Under the pieces are notes generated by a model. That model had not been told where the DNA came from, did not search any database, and saw only the letters and a program-made list of their open reading frames with translations. The position numbers were made by a program, and so were the translations under genes. Shown here one piece after another: positions 12,043 through 24,242 of a stretch of DNA of 64,000 bases. Every line of letters starts with the position of its first letter. The first letter of the stretch is position 1. Source of the DNA: Mallotus nudiflorus (taxonomy: Eukaryota; Streptophyta; Magnoliopsida; Malpighiales; Euphorbiaceae); the NCBI GenBank assembly GCA_947683625.1, contig CANTUR010001081.1, forward strand, positions 248,001 through 312,000, written 5' to 3'.

Positions 12043-14031
12043 CTGTAGGTTGCGAGGTTAGGTGTATGCCCAAATATTTGGCGACCACAACATTGTGTAA
12101 GCTCAGGGCCTTTTAAGAAATACAAAAATGGGCTTAGGGCCTAAAATGGAGATGAAGTCGCTACCTGACTAAGAGCCAGGACATACTATACAACAACTGG
12201 ATTATGTAGAGTTTAATAAAAGTCATCATCAGATACAGGTTCAGAAACTAGGTATGGGCCTTTTGAATGCGCACCTAACCTTGCGGTTGGCCTTTGCGTG
12301 TGTTTCATATTTTATTATCTTTGATTATTAATTTATTTCCTTATTTTAATGTGGATTGCAATCATTTCCAATTTTATGTTTTATTCCAAGTTTGCACACT
12401 AGTCCTATTTCATGCTCATGAATTGACATTCAATATAAATAAAATAATAATAATAACAATTTACAACCATACATTCCAAATAAATAAGGAACGCGATTAA
12501 GGATTAAAAGGCTTAGTTCAAAGGAAATGTAAAATATATAGAAAAAAACCACACATAAACAAAAAATAAAATAATTATTTATACAAATAAAACCTCTCAA
12601 GAACTAATTAATAGAATAACTATTTAATGATTAAAAAATGACCAAATAATTCTTGCAATCAACATAAATTAGCCCCATCTTATAAAATAACAATATTATC
12701 CATAAAATAATTAATAAATAATATTCATAGGAAATGGAAATATAATAGTCCATAAGAATCATAATAATATTTATGCAACAATAATATTAAATGACATAGT
12801 AATCACGTATAAAATCAAGATATATAACAATACAAATATAGGAATGATGCAAAATATACAAAATAATCATCAAAATCAAAATAGAATGGTGCAAGATTCT
12901 AACAAAGCGGCAATGCCTTTGACCAGGAGGTGATTTCACATTGTCGTAGCATGAAAGGGCAATGCCTCTATGAAGAGGCATCACCATAAAGATGTCGCCT
13001 CTTCAATGAAGACAGAGATAAGCTACATTTCTTAGATTCTAATAAACACAATATTCATGCAAATAAATAAAGACTAAAACAAATATACAAAGATCAACTA
13101 TTAATACTTAGTCTATCATATAGTCATGCTTCATATATGACTTTAAATAAGCAATGAAACTTAAGAAAATAAGCAAGAAAGCAATAAATTTAAAGCGTTA
13201 AAGGAAATGAAGAACTTAAAATTTGAAAATAGGGAATCTCACTTATTTGAATGAAGTTTACACTCCTAACTAAGCCCTCAGAGCTTAGTTAATTGATTTG
13301 AGTCCTTTGAATGCAAGGAAATTATACTCCTTCTCAAGGAAATAAAGTCTTTAAGCTCTCTAAGTCTACTCCTTCTTTTTCTTCTCTTCCTTATTTCTTT
13401 CTTTTTTTTCTGTCTATTTTTTTAGACCAAAAGTTTAGTCCCCAGCCCCCCCCCTCCCAAAAAAATTCCTCCCTTCCTATGCCTACTCTCTCTTTTTTAA
13501 AGCCTCTTTAATTCCTAACCAAACCACTCTCACCCTCTCCTCCATGCTTTTCATCATTTATCATGCTCTTCTTTCCCTTTTTCTTACCTTTTCCTTTTAT
13601 TTTACATGTAGGAACTGTTTGGTTTCGCAATTCCATATGCAAAAGAAAAAAAATTTAATAACAAACTTGAACTAAGATCCAAGTAATTCGAATTAATTGA
13701 TTAAATCTAGGGTTTTTATTTTCTTACCATAAACGCAGAAGGGGCAAGATTTTTAGAAGGAAGAGAGGAGGTTCACTACGGTGACACCCTACCTCGAGCT
13801 TTTAATTTGGTAGTTCAAATTAAGACGTCTCTAAAAGAATCCATCCTCCACAAGTGTCCACAAGAACTGCCCTTGATTTGAAAATGAATATTTGTGTGTG
13901 ATAGCACCTTATCTTGATTTCTCACAAATCAAGAATCAAAAAAATTTTGTGTTTTTATTTTCTAAAAGGAGAGAAAAAATGAATTTGGTGGTAGAATATT
14001 AAGAGTGTACAAAACCCTAGAGAATATAACA

Positions 14032-14039
14032 TATTTATA
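14032..14039 (-). promoter_or_regulatory. TATA box of the LTR at 12044-15422
   Basis: Minus strand TATAAATATG within an AT-rich context, preceding CTCTAGGGTTTTG. It is the only strong TATA box in this LTR. Assignment is by sequence alone. Confidence 0.4.
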
Positions 14040-15251
14040 GACATTTAAATTAGGGTTTCACTTACCAAACAACCTTTTGGTAATATCTCACTTGTTCTTA
14101 TTTTAATTTTATTTAAAATTAAATCAGAAATAATATTTTATTTATGTAAGATAACATTTACCTTAAATAAATAAATAAGTATTTTATTTATTTATTTCCA
14201 TAGAGCTTATGTGGGCTTGTTAAACTTATATTCATGTTGGCTTGTTCAAAGTGTAAGACCCTGTAGATTCACATGACGTTGGCAGTGGGCCTTAAATCTT
14301 TATTTAGGCCTACAAGTCATAAGTGGCCTCTAGTAAGACATTATGACTACCTAAGTCATGTGAAGTCAATAATCCAACATAACCTAATATACAGTGAATA
14401 TTCTAGTCCCTTTATCACATGATATCTTGATTGAATATAAGGCGTAGATTATGTCATCCTTATAGAATTCAATCATACAATTTCTTGATTCCAAGTAGAT
14501 TGAGAATGATAATTCTTTATTAATTTACTTAAGCATGGCTGTGCATTTTCCTCAGTCTATCTTATCAAGGGGACTATAGATATCTTACTCATATTAAATA
14601 AGGGACAAATTTCTTATCAATCACTCACATAACTCATTTTATACCCAACAATAGCCTATTTTATCATCCAATTAAAGATAATGTAAGACTGTGTCAAAAC
14701 ACAAAATAGTTATATAGAAATCCATGGTGATTTCAAGGTCAGAGGACTAAGCCAATATTACTGTGATGAGAATTACTTATGATAATTATCTATTTAGTAT
14801 TCTCATGAGGGGTCAATCCAGTACTTTATTTCTCAAATAAGTACCTATGAGTTGACTTAATATCTCATATTCATGATTAGTAAAACATAATCATCAATCA
14901 ACACTACACTATCTGTAATACATTGTTATGACTAGGGATAATTTGAATAGAACTCATATTTAATCTAAGGGTTTTACTATTAAATCACATACTTGATGAC
15001 CTTAATAAGAATTGACTATTCAAGTAATTATCATAACACAAAATGATAATGAAAAATGCCTCTTTATTAAATAAAATGATAAAGTCAAAGCATGGTCATA
15101 CATGATTGACCTAGTATATATCACTAATAGGAACATCTTAAACCCAAAGAAAGTGAGTCCCAACTATTGTCATTAATGGTATTTAATGTTGTAAAGGGTG
15201 GCTGTGAAGAGGCAAAGACTCTTTAATGAGGCGTCGCCTCACCAATGCCCA

Positions 15252-15298
15252 AGGTAAAGAGGCGATGCCTCTTCGTTGAGGCGATCGCCTCTTTACCT
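15252..15298. repeat. Perfect 15-bp inverted repeat with inner stem (hairpin)
   Basis: AGGTAAAGAGGCGAT (15252-15266) is exactly complementary to ATCGCCTCTTTACCT (15284-15298). Between them GCCTC-TTCGTT-GAGGC forms an inner 5-bp stem. Further GAGGCG palindromes are nearby (GAGGCGTCGCCTC at about 15228). A related hairpin, ATGCCTC-TATGAA-GAGGCAT, lies at about 12963-12983. Confidence 0.85.
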
Positions 15299-16740
15299 AG
15301 GCCAAGTATTGGTTTTTAGGCCAAAAGGCAATGTGCTTGGGCTTTTGAGGCTTAGACTTGGTGTTTTGGACTTGGATTTGGTGTTTTGGGCTTAAGCTTA
15401 GTGTTTTTAAGTTTATTTTACATAGGTTTTAGGCCTCCCTTGCATTCAAAATTTATACTTTCTCATCATCGAGCTTTTATTACAGGCTGATCAAACAAAA
15501 GGTGTCCATAAATATACTTCAAAAGCAAATTTATGTTGAGTCATGTTTGTCTTGTTGAATACCAACACAAGAGGAAATAATGTCTTAAAGACTATGCTAC
15601 AAGTATAAAGCATAATGCTATGAAAGTAGTTAAGTTGGAGGAATGGGGTGTATCAACTACATAAGCAATTATGGTAGAAAATGTTAAAGCAAAAGCTTCT
15701 GTAATAATAGCTCTAGAAGCAGACCAAGTGAAAATCTCAATTTGATTAGGAGTATCCACTAGAACATAATCAACCTGATATGCTTGCTTCTCAATGACTA
15801 AAATGACCTAAATTTGAGATTCATAATAACAATGTATTTAAATACACATGGAAAAATAATTAGGGATTGGCAATGAAAATAGAAAAAGTATAAAAGTTTC
15901 TCTAATGAAAAGAAATTAGTTTAGCATTACACTATAAGTCCACTTGAAGATTATGCACCAAACCAAACAATTAACAACCCAACATGACCACAGGACTTCC
16001 ACGAAGCACTTATTATAAAAGATGGAGCACTTATTATAAAAAAAAAGCATAGTATTAAAGTTGTAACATAAAAAATGATGGAAGTAAAGACAAATATGCT
16101 TGTCAAAGAAAACCTTTAAGCCAAAAAAATAATAAGTGAGTTTTACCTCATCAAACTTTATAGCAAACAAATTTAAAAATGTCAGAATTCTGCCATTTAG
16201 ACCCAGATTGAACTATTTCATAACTTCCTTTTATCGAATTGTACTCCTTATGTCAATGTTTACACCAAATGAAAGAGTCATCATAACAAGATCAAGGTTG
16301 AGTATATAACCATAACTATTTGTAGCTTGTATGTTGGAAACCAACCTATAAAGAAAAGTTATTAATCTTGCAAGACATGCAACAAAGTGTATTTAATTCA
16401 AAATAATAGCAAGATCTTGAGAGGTTCAAAAAAAATATAAACACAATTTTTCTAAACATAAAAAAAAAGTAATTGACTTTACTTGCCATTCCTACGACAA
16501 TTATAACAACTGGTTTTCTTTTGAAGGTTATTGAGGAAGACTTAGCTTCTTCAGATGGTGATTACTCAACATTTAGCTTGTCCAATGATACAGAAAGCTC
16601 CTCTTTTTCTTCAACAACTATCTTAACATTAGAATTAAAATATTAGAAATCAATGATTCAAGAAATTCAATAAACAACATTTAGCTCACTTATCCAAAGT
16701 AATACTAATTAATAAACAACATGGGGCTCCCATATCCAAA

Positions 16741-19700
16741 TAGAGGTGTAATCTAGCTGAGCTGAGTTTTAAAATGCTTAAGCTTGGCTCGGCTTAGCCC
16801 ATAAGGGGTATGTTCGAGCTTGAATCAAGCTTGTGGAAAATGAGATACATGTAGCTCAAGTTCACAAACTAGGCTTGTTTATGCTCAATTTTGCTTGTTA
16901 AAGAGCTCATTTCAAGCTTGATAAATATCTCAAACATCAAATCTAAAATACAAATCACCAAATATAAGAAACCACCTAAAAAATAGCTAAAAATTAACAA
17001 ATAGTTTTTACATGGAATACATTACAAATGTATCTTTTATATGAAATAAATAAAAATGCAGCTCAAGGTAGTTGGTGCAATCTCAGAAATGCAAGTCCAT
17101 GATCTGATTTATAAATTTGAATCAAAGTCTACAACAATGCACTTGAAATAGGACAACATGAATGAAATAAGTGAGATTTATTTTATATGAAAGAAATAAC
17201 TGTTTAAAGATTGTAAAACAAATTTGCATTCAAAACAAAAAATTATGATTTATTTTGTGCAATTAGGTTATGAGGTAGAGAAAAATTATTATTAAAGCTA
17301 TCCACTTTTTTTTTTTAAAAAAAAAACATTAAGAATTGAATTGTAGATTTGAAGTTTGAGCATAAATCTTTTATTTTATATTAGAAAATTCATTTTTTAG
17401 ATTTTAATATATAAATTCAACATGTATAATAGTACCAAATTTGTTTTTTAGAGTTGTAAAATTTCAAAATACAAATTCCCCATGATTGAAGGTCACTAAG
17501 ATAAAAAAAAAATAAAAATAAAAAATACTTATGTTGACGATGCTGCTACAATTGCCACCATCTTTGCTTTCAAAGACCATCTAAATGAAATTAGCAAAGA
17601 AAATTAGCTCCTATTAAATAAAAAAGGAACTTTATTAGCAAAAAATTAATAAAAATTATAACCTTGGATTGATCTAAAGCAAAGACAATGACAAGGAGGA
17701 GAAATTAGTGTGGACCTGGGATTTTTGTGTTTCAATTGGAAAAAAAAAAGAAACTAACCCGAAAAAGAAGTATGAGCAGAAGGAGAAGAAGATGGTGAGC
17801 ATCTCAACAAAATCAAGAGAAGTGTGAGGTTGTCAATGAAAGAAGGAAGATGGGATGGGATGAAAAAGGGAAGACCAGAGACGGAGTGAAATGAAAATGA
17901 AGCAACTAGGTTAAGGTTATAAGGGCATCTTTAACCCACTGCAAAATGCAATGGGTTGAGATGCATTTTGCTCCACTGGAGCTCACTTCCAACACCAATT
18001 TGCTTATTTTGCAAAGTATGTAGCTAATTTTTACTTTATACATTTGTATTTGTTTTAGTTCCAATAACAATTATTTTTTATTGTTGATTTCAATATAATA
18101 TAAATAATTTTGATATTATATTTATCATATTATTACTAAATGCATATAAATTTGATTTAATTATTTTTACTTAAATAATATTAATATTGTCACTTAAAAT
18201 AATATTAATATTTGGATAGAAAAAATTTAACAAATGTAGATTTGCATTAATTTAACAATTGATTTAAGAAAACAATCAACAAAAGTATTAAAATTAATAA
18301 TACCCAAAATCATACATGTAATTAAATATAATTTTTTAATCTGGTAAATCAAATCTAGATACACCAATATCATTGTAATATTCACCAAAAGCATTATATG
18401 TAGGAGGTGGCGGTTGGTGTTGTGATTTATATTTTTGAATTTAATTAGCGCTTGTAATAGACTACTTTAATTTTAAGATGTAATTTTATATTTTTTTAGT
18501 AAATTTATTTTAATGTCTTTTAGTTCTCTTCATATATCATATTACTTAATTTTAAAAATATGTGGATGTATTTATATTATTTATTTTTAAAATATATTAT
18601 TTATTTTTAAAACATATTCAAATAATAAATTATATTATAAATGAATCTATGGGTGTATATGGTAAGTATTGAATAAATTATTGGTGTAATATGTAAACTG
18701 TATAAATAATACAATATTAGTATTGGATAGGAATATGTGGAGAATATTCTTTTTTGAATTGAAAATAAATAATTGGTTGGAGTAAATTTACTGTAGTAGA
18801 TGCATCTTTGAGTAAAATTTTCTATATTTTGAAGTTTTGGGTTGAAAACAGCCTAGCTTTGAAGTATCCACACCAAAACTACATAGTTTTGGCTATATTA
18901 ATATAATGAACACCAAATTATATAATTTTTGTTATATTAATATTCAAAATTATTTTTATTTAATAAATAACTTTAAAATAATAATTAAAATAATATTTAT
19001 TTAAGCTCCATTTGTTTGCGGAAAATATTTTTCCTTATTTTTCAGTGTTTGGATTACTTAACTTTGTATTTATTTACGAAATTTATTATATGTTGGTTAG
19101 ATATTGTGTTATTTTATTTAGAGTTAAATGTATAATTACGTAATTTAGAGGTTAAACTATTTAAATTTATAGCTAGACAATTAATTATATGATAACCTTA
19201 ACAACATGTAGTTTATATTATGATTAGATAATAGTAAGTAATAATATAAATTATTCTTAACATTATCGCTCATACTATCACTATCAGTTTGAAATTCGAA
19301 ATATGAATACCACTTAATTTTGTATTTACTTAAGAGATTTATTATTTATTGGTCCTAAATTATGTTATTTTGTTTAGAGTTAAATGAAAAACTATATAGT
19401 TTAGAAGTTAAATTATTTTATGTGATTTTATAATTAGATATTTAATTATTTCATAGTCTTAAAAATATATAGTTTATATTGTAATTAGAAAATTATAATT
19501 TACAATTTGAATTATATCTATCCAATAATACCTAATAATTAGTAATCTTGTAGAAATCTTATGGTTAATAGGTGATCTTAGTAGTTAGTAATCTTATTAG
19601 TAAATTGAAACTTAGTATTTAGTAGACTTATAGTTAAAATATTTATATGTTAAATTTAGCCAAACCTAATAATCAATAATTAGTAATCTAATCTTATATT

Positions 19701-21107
19701 TAGTAATCTTAGAGTAATCTTATAAATGGTGATCTTAGTAGCTACTAATATTAATAGTTAATTGATATTTAGTATTTAGTAATCTTACAGTTAATAAATT
19801 CATAAGTTAATTTTTTTTATGCCTAATAGTAATATTATATAGAAAAACTATATACATAGTTTCATGTGAAAACTAGACAATTTTAACTAAATTTAATAGT
19901 AACATAGTATTATGTAATACTTTATATTCTAATATATTTACTTGATATTAATATTTTTCATGTTCATACTAATTTACATTATAATTAAGAAAAAAGTAAT
20001 TTTTTTATTGCAATTAATATTTTTAAATTACATTTACTTAATATTTATACTAATATACATCAAAATTATATAATTTGTTTAATACTAATCATTGATATTA
20101 ATACTAATTTTTGTTATAAATATATAATTTTTTTATTACAATTAACAATTTTTAATTATATTTACTTAACATTCATACCAATATACATCAAAATTATGTA
20201 ATTTGTTTAATACTAATCCTTGATATTAATGCTAATTTATGTTATAAATATGTAATTTTTATTACAATTACCAATTTTTAATTATATTTACTTAAAATTA
20301 TTATTAATAGACATTATAATTAAATGATACTAAAATTATATAAATGAATATGTTCGCGAGCTTGTTCACGAACATTCTAAATGAGCCTGTTTGTGAGCTT
20401 GTTCATGAGCATGCTCATGAACATTTTAAATGAGCATGTTCATGAACATCCTAAACGAGCCCATTCGTGAACATCCTAAATATATTTATACTAATATACA
20501 TCAAAATTATATAATTTGTTTAATACTAATCATTGATGTTAATACTAATTTGTGTTATAAATATATAATTTTTTATTACAATTAACAATTTTTAATTATA
20601 TTTACTTAACATTCATACCAATATACATCAAAATTATGTAATTTGTTTAATACTAATCCTTGATATTAATGCTAATTTATGTTATAAATATGTAATTTTT
20701 ATTACAATTACCAATTTTTAATTATATTTACTTAAAAGTATTATTAATATACATTATAATTAAATGATACTAAAATTATATAAATGAATATGTTCGCGAG
20801 CTTGTTCACGAACATTCTAAATGAGCCTGTTAAATGAGCATGTTCATGAACATCCTAAACGAGCCCATTCGTGAATATCCTAAATGAGCCCGTTTGTGAG
20901 CTTGTTCATGAACATCGTAAATGAGCCTATTAGCGAGTTTGTTCGCGAGCTTTAATGAGTTAAGTTTTAAGATGTTTGAGCTTTGTTCATTTATCTTTCG
21001 AGCTTCAAAATCATGTTCGAACTTTGCTCATTTAACTTAACAAATGAGCTCAAAGGAGGTGAGCTCCAAGTGACTCGCGAGCCTTTCTGTTTGTTTACAC
21101 CCTTATT
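16741..21107. mobile_element. hAT-like element inserted in GPN1 pseudogene intron
   Basis: The left end is TAGAGGTGTAATC (16741). The right end, read inverted, is TAAGGGTGTAAAC (21093-21105), so the termini are near-inverted TARRGGTGTAA. Flanks are TATCCAAA (16733-16740) and AATCCAAA (21108-21115), a 7/8 match to an 8 bp duplication, the hAT length. Both subterminal regions are rich in GAGCT/GAGC words (16745-16920 and 20350-21080), as in the element at 45428-46345. No transposase is seen. The interior is AT-rich and holds a 441 bp direct duplication and a purine-rich patch (17690-17930). It may contain further nested elements. The exact right border is uncertain by 2 bp. Confidence 0.55.
20041..20881. 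repeat. Direct tandem duplication, 441 bp period
   Basis: The sequence from 20041 (ATATTTATACTAATATACAT) recurs from 20482 with few mismatches, through TATGTTCGCGAGCTTGTTCA in both copies. The second copy has lost about 42 bp within the GAGC-rich part, after AATGAGCCTGTT. It lies inside the hAT-like insertion. Confidence 0.85.
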
Positions 21108-21475
21108 AATCCAAAGTAATACTAATCAATAAACAACATTGAGCTCACTTGTCAAGAAGCAACATTACATGATGTTAATAGACCATAAGTTACTCAAAGC
21201 AGACTGGGAAAAAATTTAAAGAAATGGGCACCTTAGAATCTAAAATGCAAGGATGAACCTTTATCTATAGACTTGATGCCTATTTTGTCAAAATCATAGT
21301 CAATATCCATTTGGGGTCATAGAACTTAGCACCTATCAATAAATTCAACTTTAAAGCTGTAGGAAAATATAAAAACATTATTAGCAAATCTAGGCAGAAT
21401 GAGCACACATATGCACATAGAAAAATGATAGAAAAATAGCAAGAATATTGAGTTATCTCCATTGCCATATGTATA

Positions 21476-21700
21476 GGGGTGTAAACAAACCGAGCTTATC
21501 TTTCAAAAGCTCAAGCTTGGCCTTCAACCAAAAAGATCTCAAGCTTAACTTAAACTCAAAAATTCTTTTGAATCTAAAGATTGAGCTTGCCTCATTTAGA
21601 CAAACTTAAGCTCAACTGGCATTGAGCTTGTTTGATAAGAAAAAAGAGCTAAGCATGCATTTTGCAGTAGAAATGGTTAATTAGTATTGTTTGCTAAGCT
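21476..21700. mobile_element. Fragment of hAT-like element end
   Basis: TAGGGGTGTAAACAAACCGAGC at 21476 is the same terminus as in the elements at 16741 and 45428, followed by AAGCTCAAGCTTGG-type repeats up to about 21660. No matching right terminus was found before 23300, so this is reported as a partial copy. Confidence 0.45.
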
Positions 21701-21872
21701 TCCATCTTATTCATTGTCACTTTCAGATTGAGCCTCATCTACCCTTTTCCTATGGTGGTACCAAAAAGTATAATTCTTAATTGTTCCATGAACTTTTAAA
21801 TGTAACTCAACCACTTAATGATTTTTTAATAGTGTGTTACAACATTTAATACAAGGACACCTAGGGTGGGGT

Positions 21873-22312
21873 GTGTTTACTTATAGAGAATTATTTTCTA
21901 TTTTCATTTTTCAATTTTCAAAGAAAATGAAAACTTTTCATTTTCATAGAAAATTTGTAAAATATGTTTACTTATTAGAAATTGAAAACTATTTTCCTTT
22001 TTTGAAAATAAAAAATGTGTTTACTTCTTCAATTTAATAAATAAAAATTGAGATAATTTAGGGTTTGAAAAGTAGAGTTTGTTTTGTCTTCTAATAATGT
22101 AATAAAATAATAAATAATGAATAAAAATAAAAAAAAGACGCCATAATGAAAACAAGGTGTTTTCAAATGAAAACCCTATGTTTTTACTTTATATTTTTAA
22201 TGAGGAAATTTTTTTAAAACAAAAGCATGTTTTACACTTTTCTATTAAAATTGTGAAAATGGTGAAAACATTTTTCAAGTGAAATTTTTGTAAAAATATC
22301 CAAAGTAAACAC
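21873..22312. repeat. MITE-like repeat with GTGTTTACTT inverted ends
   Basis: GTGTTTACTT at 21873-21882 is matched inverted by AAGTAAACAC at 22303-22312. Inner copies of the same word lie at about 21966 and 22018-22027, each beside ATTTTCTATTTTCATTTT-like tracts. No target duplication was identified. The rest of 21700-22970 is AT-rich with no coding signal. Confidence 0.4.
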
Positions 22313-22975
22313 AAAATTCTGTTTTCTATTTTCATTTTGAAAAATTTTCTAGAAAACTAAAGTAGATTTTTCTTAAAATAATATGCAAATGGATCAACAT
22401 GCAAAATAAATAAGAAAAATAAAATAGAAATAAAATAAATAAATATTTTATATTTTATTTTAATATTAGACAATTATTTAAATAATAAAGTTCAAAGATT
22501 CCTAGTGAAAACATAATTTTTATAATAAAGATCATACCTTTACTACGTTTTTACAATAAAAATTATATTTTTAATAAAGTCTCACTTTCCATAAAATGAT
22601 ATCATAAAACACTAAAAATGTTAAAAGCACACATTTAATAGGAAATGATGATATTTTCAATAAAAATGTAAGCATTAACTATGAAAAATGGTGAGAATAC
22701 TATTTATAAACATGTATAAGAAAAAAGAAAATTTAAATATAAAGACATAAAATAAACAAAATATTAAAGGGGGATAAAGATATTTTAGTGGTTGAACTTT
22801 CTAAAATTTGACAATTTAGTACATTAACTTTTCATTGTAACAATTTAGTATAACAACCTCTAAAAAAATAACAATGAAGTGTATAAAGCAGGTCACCAAC
22901 AAGTTGTCTTTCAACAAATGCACTATTTCAAAATTAAAAGATTTTATTATCCTTAAACTTAAAAAAACATACATT

Positions 22976-23300
22976 AATAGTAGTAGTAGTAGGAGGAGGA
23001 GGAGGAGGAGGAGGAGGAGTAGCAGCAATAGTAGTAGTGGTGGTGGTAGCAATAGTAATAGTAGCAGCAATAACAACAACAGTAGCCGTAACAATAGCAA
23101 TAGCATCAATAATAGCATCAGCAGTAGAACTAGCTGTAGTTGTAGTAGCAAAGCAGCAACAGCTGTAGTAACATTAGTAGCAGTAGCAACAACAATAGTA
23201 ATAGTAGTAGCAGTAGCAATAGTTAATAAAAAATTTATCATTTTCTTTAATTTTTAAAAAGGTAAAAAATTAAAATTTGTAGTAGTAGTAGTAGCAGTAG
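22976..23300. repeat. AGT/AGC/AGG trinucleotide microsatellite
   Basis: Runs of AGT, AGG, AGC and AAC/AAT trinucleotides from 22976 to 23225 give spurious poly-Ser/Arg (+) and poly-Leu (-) reading frames. A unique 55 bp spacer (about 23222-23280) follows, then more AGT repeats to 23300. A related spacer and repeat reappear at 28344-28440 and 28503-28561, on the other side of the LTR element. Confidence 0.9.
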
Positions 23301-23775
23301 TGATGCAAAGCAACAAGTCTTGGAATGAGTTTGTAGAATAATGGATAACATATATAATTTCTTATTATTATTATAGGATTTGATTTTTATTTTAATTTAG
23401 TATTGATTAGAAATTGATTTTCCTATATTGTTAGGGATTTGATTTCCTACTTTAGCTAGAATTATCTTTATTTTTATTTTCTAAATAAAAATTGGGGTTG
23501 GTAGGTTTATGCCACCCTATAAATATGTAAGCCTTACGACTATGTGAGATAGTTTTTGTTGAATTGATAATCAAATTTCTATGTTCCCAATTTTTGGTAT
23601 TCCTTTGTGTGAATCAACGAATATTGATGCATATATCTTGGTATTTGTGTGCAAATCAATATGTTGTAAAAGATTGATTTCTGGCATTTGTGCACGAATC
23701 AACAGACTTCAATATTTATCCCTTTGTTCTTTTATTTTATTTTTATTCTTATTTCTTTAAGCTTCTGCTATATCA
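23301..23775 (+). mobile_element. 5' LTR, 475 bp, of a small LTR retrotransposon
   Basis: It begins TGATGCAAAGCAACAAGTC and ends GCTATATCA, next to a PBS. It aligns along its length with 27842-28343 and, for its last 200 bp, with about 27301-27509. The TATA box is TATAAATA at 23518-23525. The LTR termini are short inverted repeats (TGATGTAG...CTACATCA in the other copy). It is flanked on the left by AGTAG (23296-23300), the same five bases as right of the 3' LTR. Confidence 0.85.
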
Positions 23776-23777
23776 GT

Positions 23778-23790
23778 TGGTATCAGAGGC
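23778..23790 (+). promoter_or_regulatory. Primer binding site, initiator tRNA-Met type
   Basis: TGGTATCAGAGGC lies 2 bp after the LTR end. TGGTATCAGAGC is the common plant iMet-tRNA primer site. The following leader AACTAATCCTTATTAATCAT recurs after the second site at 27512. Confidence 0.85.
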
Positions 23791-24242
23791 GAACTAATCC
23801 TTATTAATCATGCTCATAGAGTATAATCATCCTTCTTACGCACGACTGCCAATAAATGATCTTCTATAGTAAATTAGACTATAGGCATCAAAATTTTCAA
23901 GAAATTTTGGAAGAATAAAAGAGAATTCAAATTATCATAAAACTGCTGTCCAACAATAATAAGGAAAGCTTAAATAGTAAATCCTAGAAAAAACCCTAAA
24001 TAAAAATTAGGAAAATAAAATCCTAAAAATAGGAATAATAAAGAATGCCCGTTTAAAGACCTAAATGATAAAATTTGGCCAAAAAGCGATGGATCTCATA
24101 AGCAAAGCTAATAACTTTGAACCATTGGCCCATTTCCGTTTGAAATAGGCTTTTGAATTGCCTAAATCCAATACTTAGAACTTGCTTAAAATTATAAAAC
24201 TGCCATTACCGTAATTTGTCAAATTTTTGCATAAACTTTAGA
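23791..24242. other. Non-coding stretch beside antisense gypsy pol
   Basis: The first about 40 bp match the leader downstream of 27524. The rest is AT-rich with no protein signature and may be the 3' untranslated part of the antisense gypsy fragment. No LTR is recognised here. Confidence 0.4.

Larger units (their letters stand above)
12044..15422 (-). mobile_element. Long LTR of second Tat-like element (5' boundary inferred)
   Basis: The 3' end at 12044 is fixed by the adjacent PBS. A TATA box (TATAAATA, 14032-14039, minus) is followed by CTCTAGGGTTTTG. The upper edge is placed at 15421-15422, where the minus strand reads TGTAAAATAAAC, because GPN1 intron sequence follows. This edge is an inference, and about 3.4 kb is long but within the range of Tat/Ogre LTRs. 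Two clusters of GAGGCG/GCCTC inverted repeats lie inside, at 12904-13010 and 15190-15310. The stretch 14240-15130 shows no coding potential. Confidence 0.55.
15518..21310 (-). pseudogene. GPN1: GPN-loop GTPase 1 (GPN1/QQT2-type) pseudogene
   Basis: GPN1 is a conserved GTPase needed for assembly and nuclear import of RNA polymerase II (family knowledge). Minus-strand exons recognised are as follows. 15518-15807 reads VDYVLVDTPNQIEIFTW, AIITEAFALTFSTIIAYVVD and, after a 1-nt frameshift near 15640, FHSIMLYTCSIVFKTLFPLV and LVFNKTNMTQHKFAFE. 16147-16345 reads SYGYILNLDLVMMTLSFG through ILTFLNLFAIKFDE, with in-frame TAA and TAG. About 16480-16634 reads EEKEELSVSLDKLNVE and KRKPVVIIVVGMAS, where the P-loop GMAGSGKTT is cut off. 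A possible first exon at about 21240-21310 reads MDIDYDFDKIGIKSIDKGSS. Splice-like borders remain at 16147, 16345, 15807 and 15518. The DTPG motif is DTPN. The 3' half is absent, with an LTR element starting at 15422. A 4.4 kb insertion lies in the intron. It is clearly dead. The parent gene should lie elsewhere in the genome. Confidence 0.85.

Noticed and set aside
16480..17930. Purine-rich block 17690-17930 as the 5' exon of the GPN1 pseudogene
   Set aside because: It lies inside the 16741-21107 insertion bounded by inverted termini; a better first-exon candidate is at about 21240-21310, outside the insertion.
22816..23257. Long open frames on both strands (poly-Leu minus, poly-Ser/Arg plus) as genes
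   Set aside because: They are created by the AGT/AGG/AGC trinucleotide microsatellite; composition is pure repeat and no other coding feature is present.
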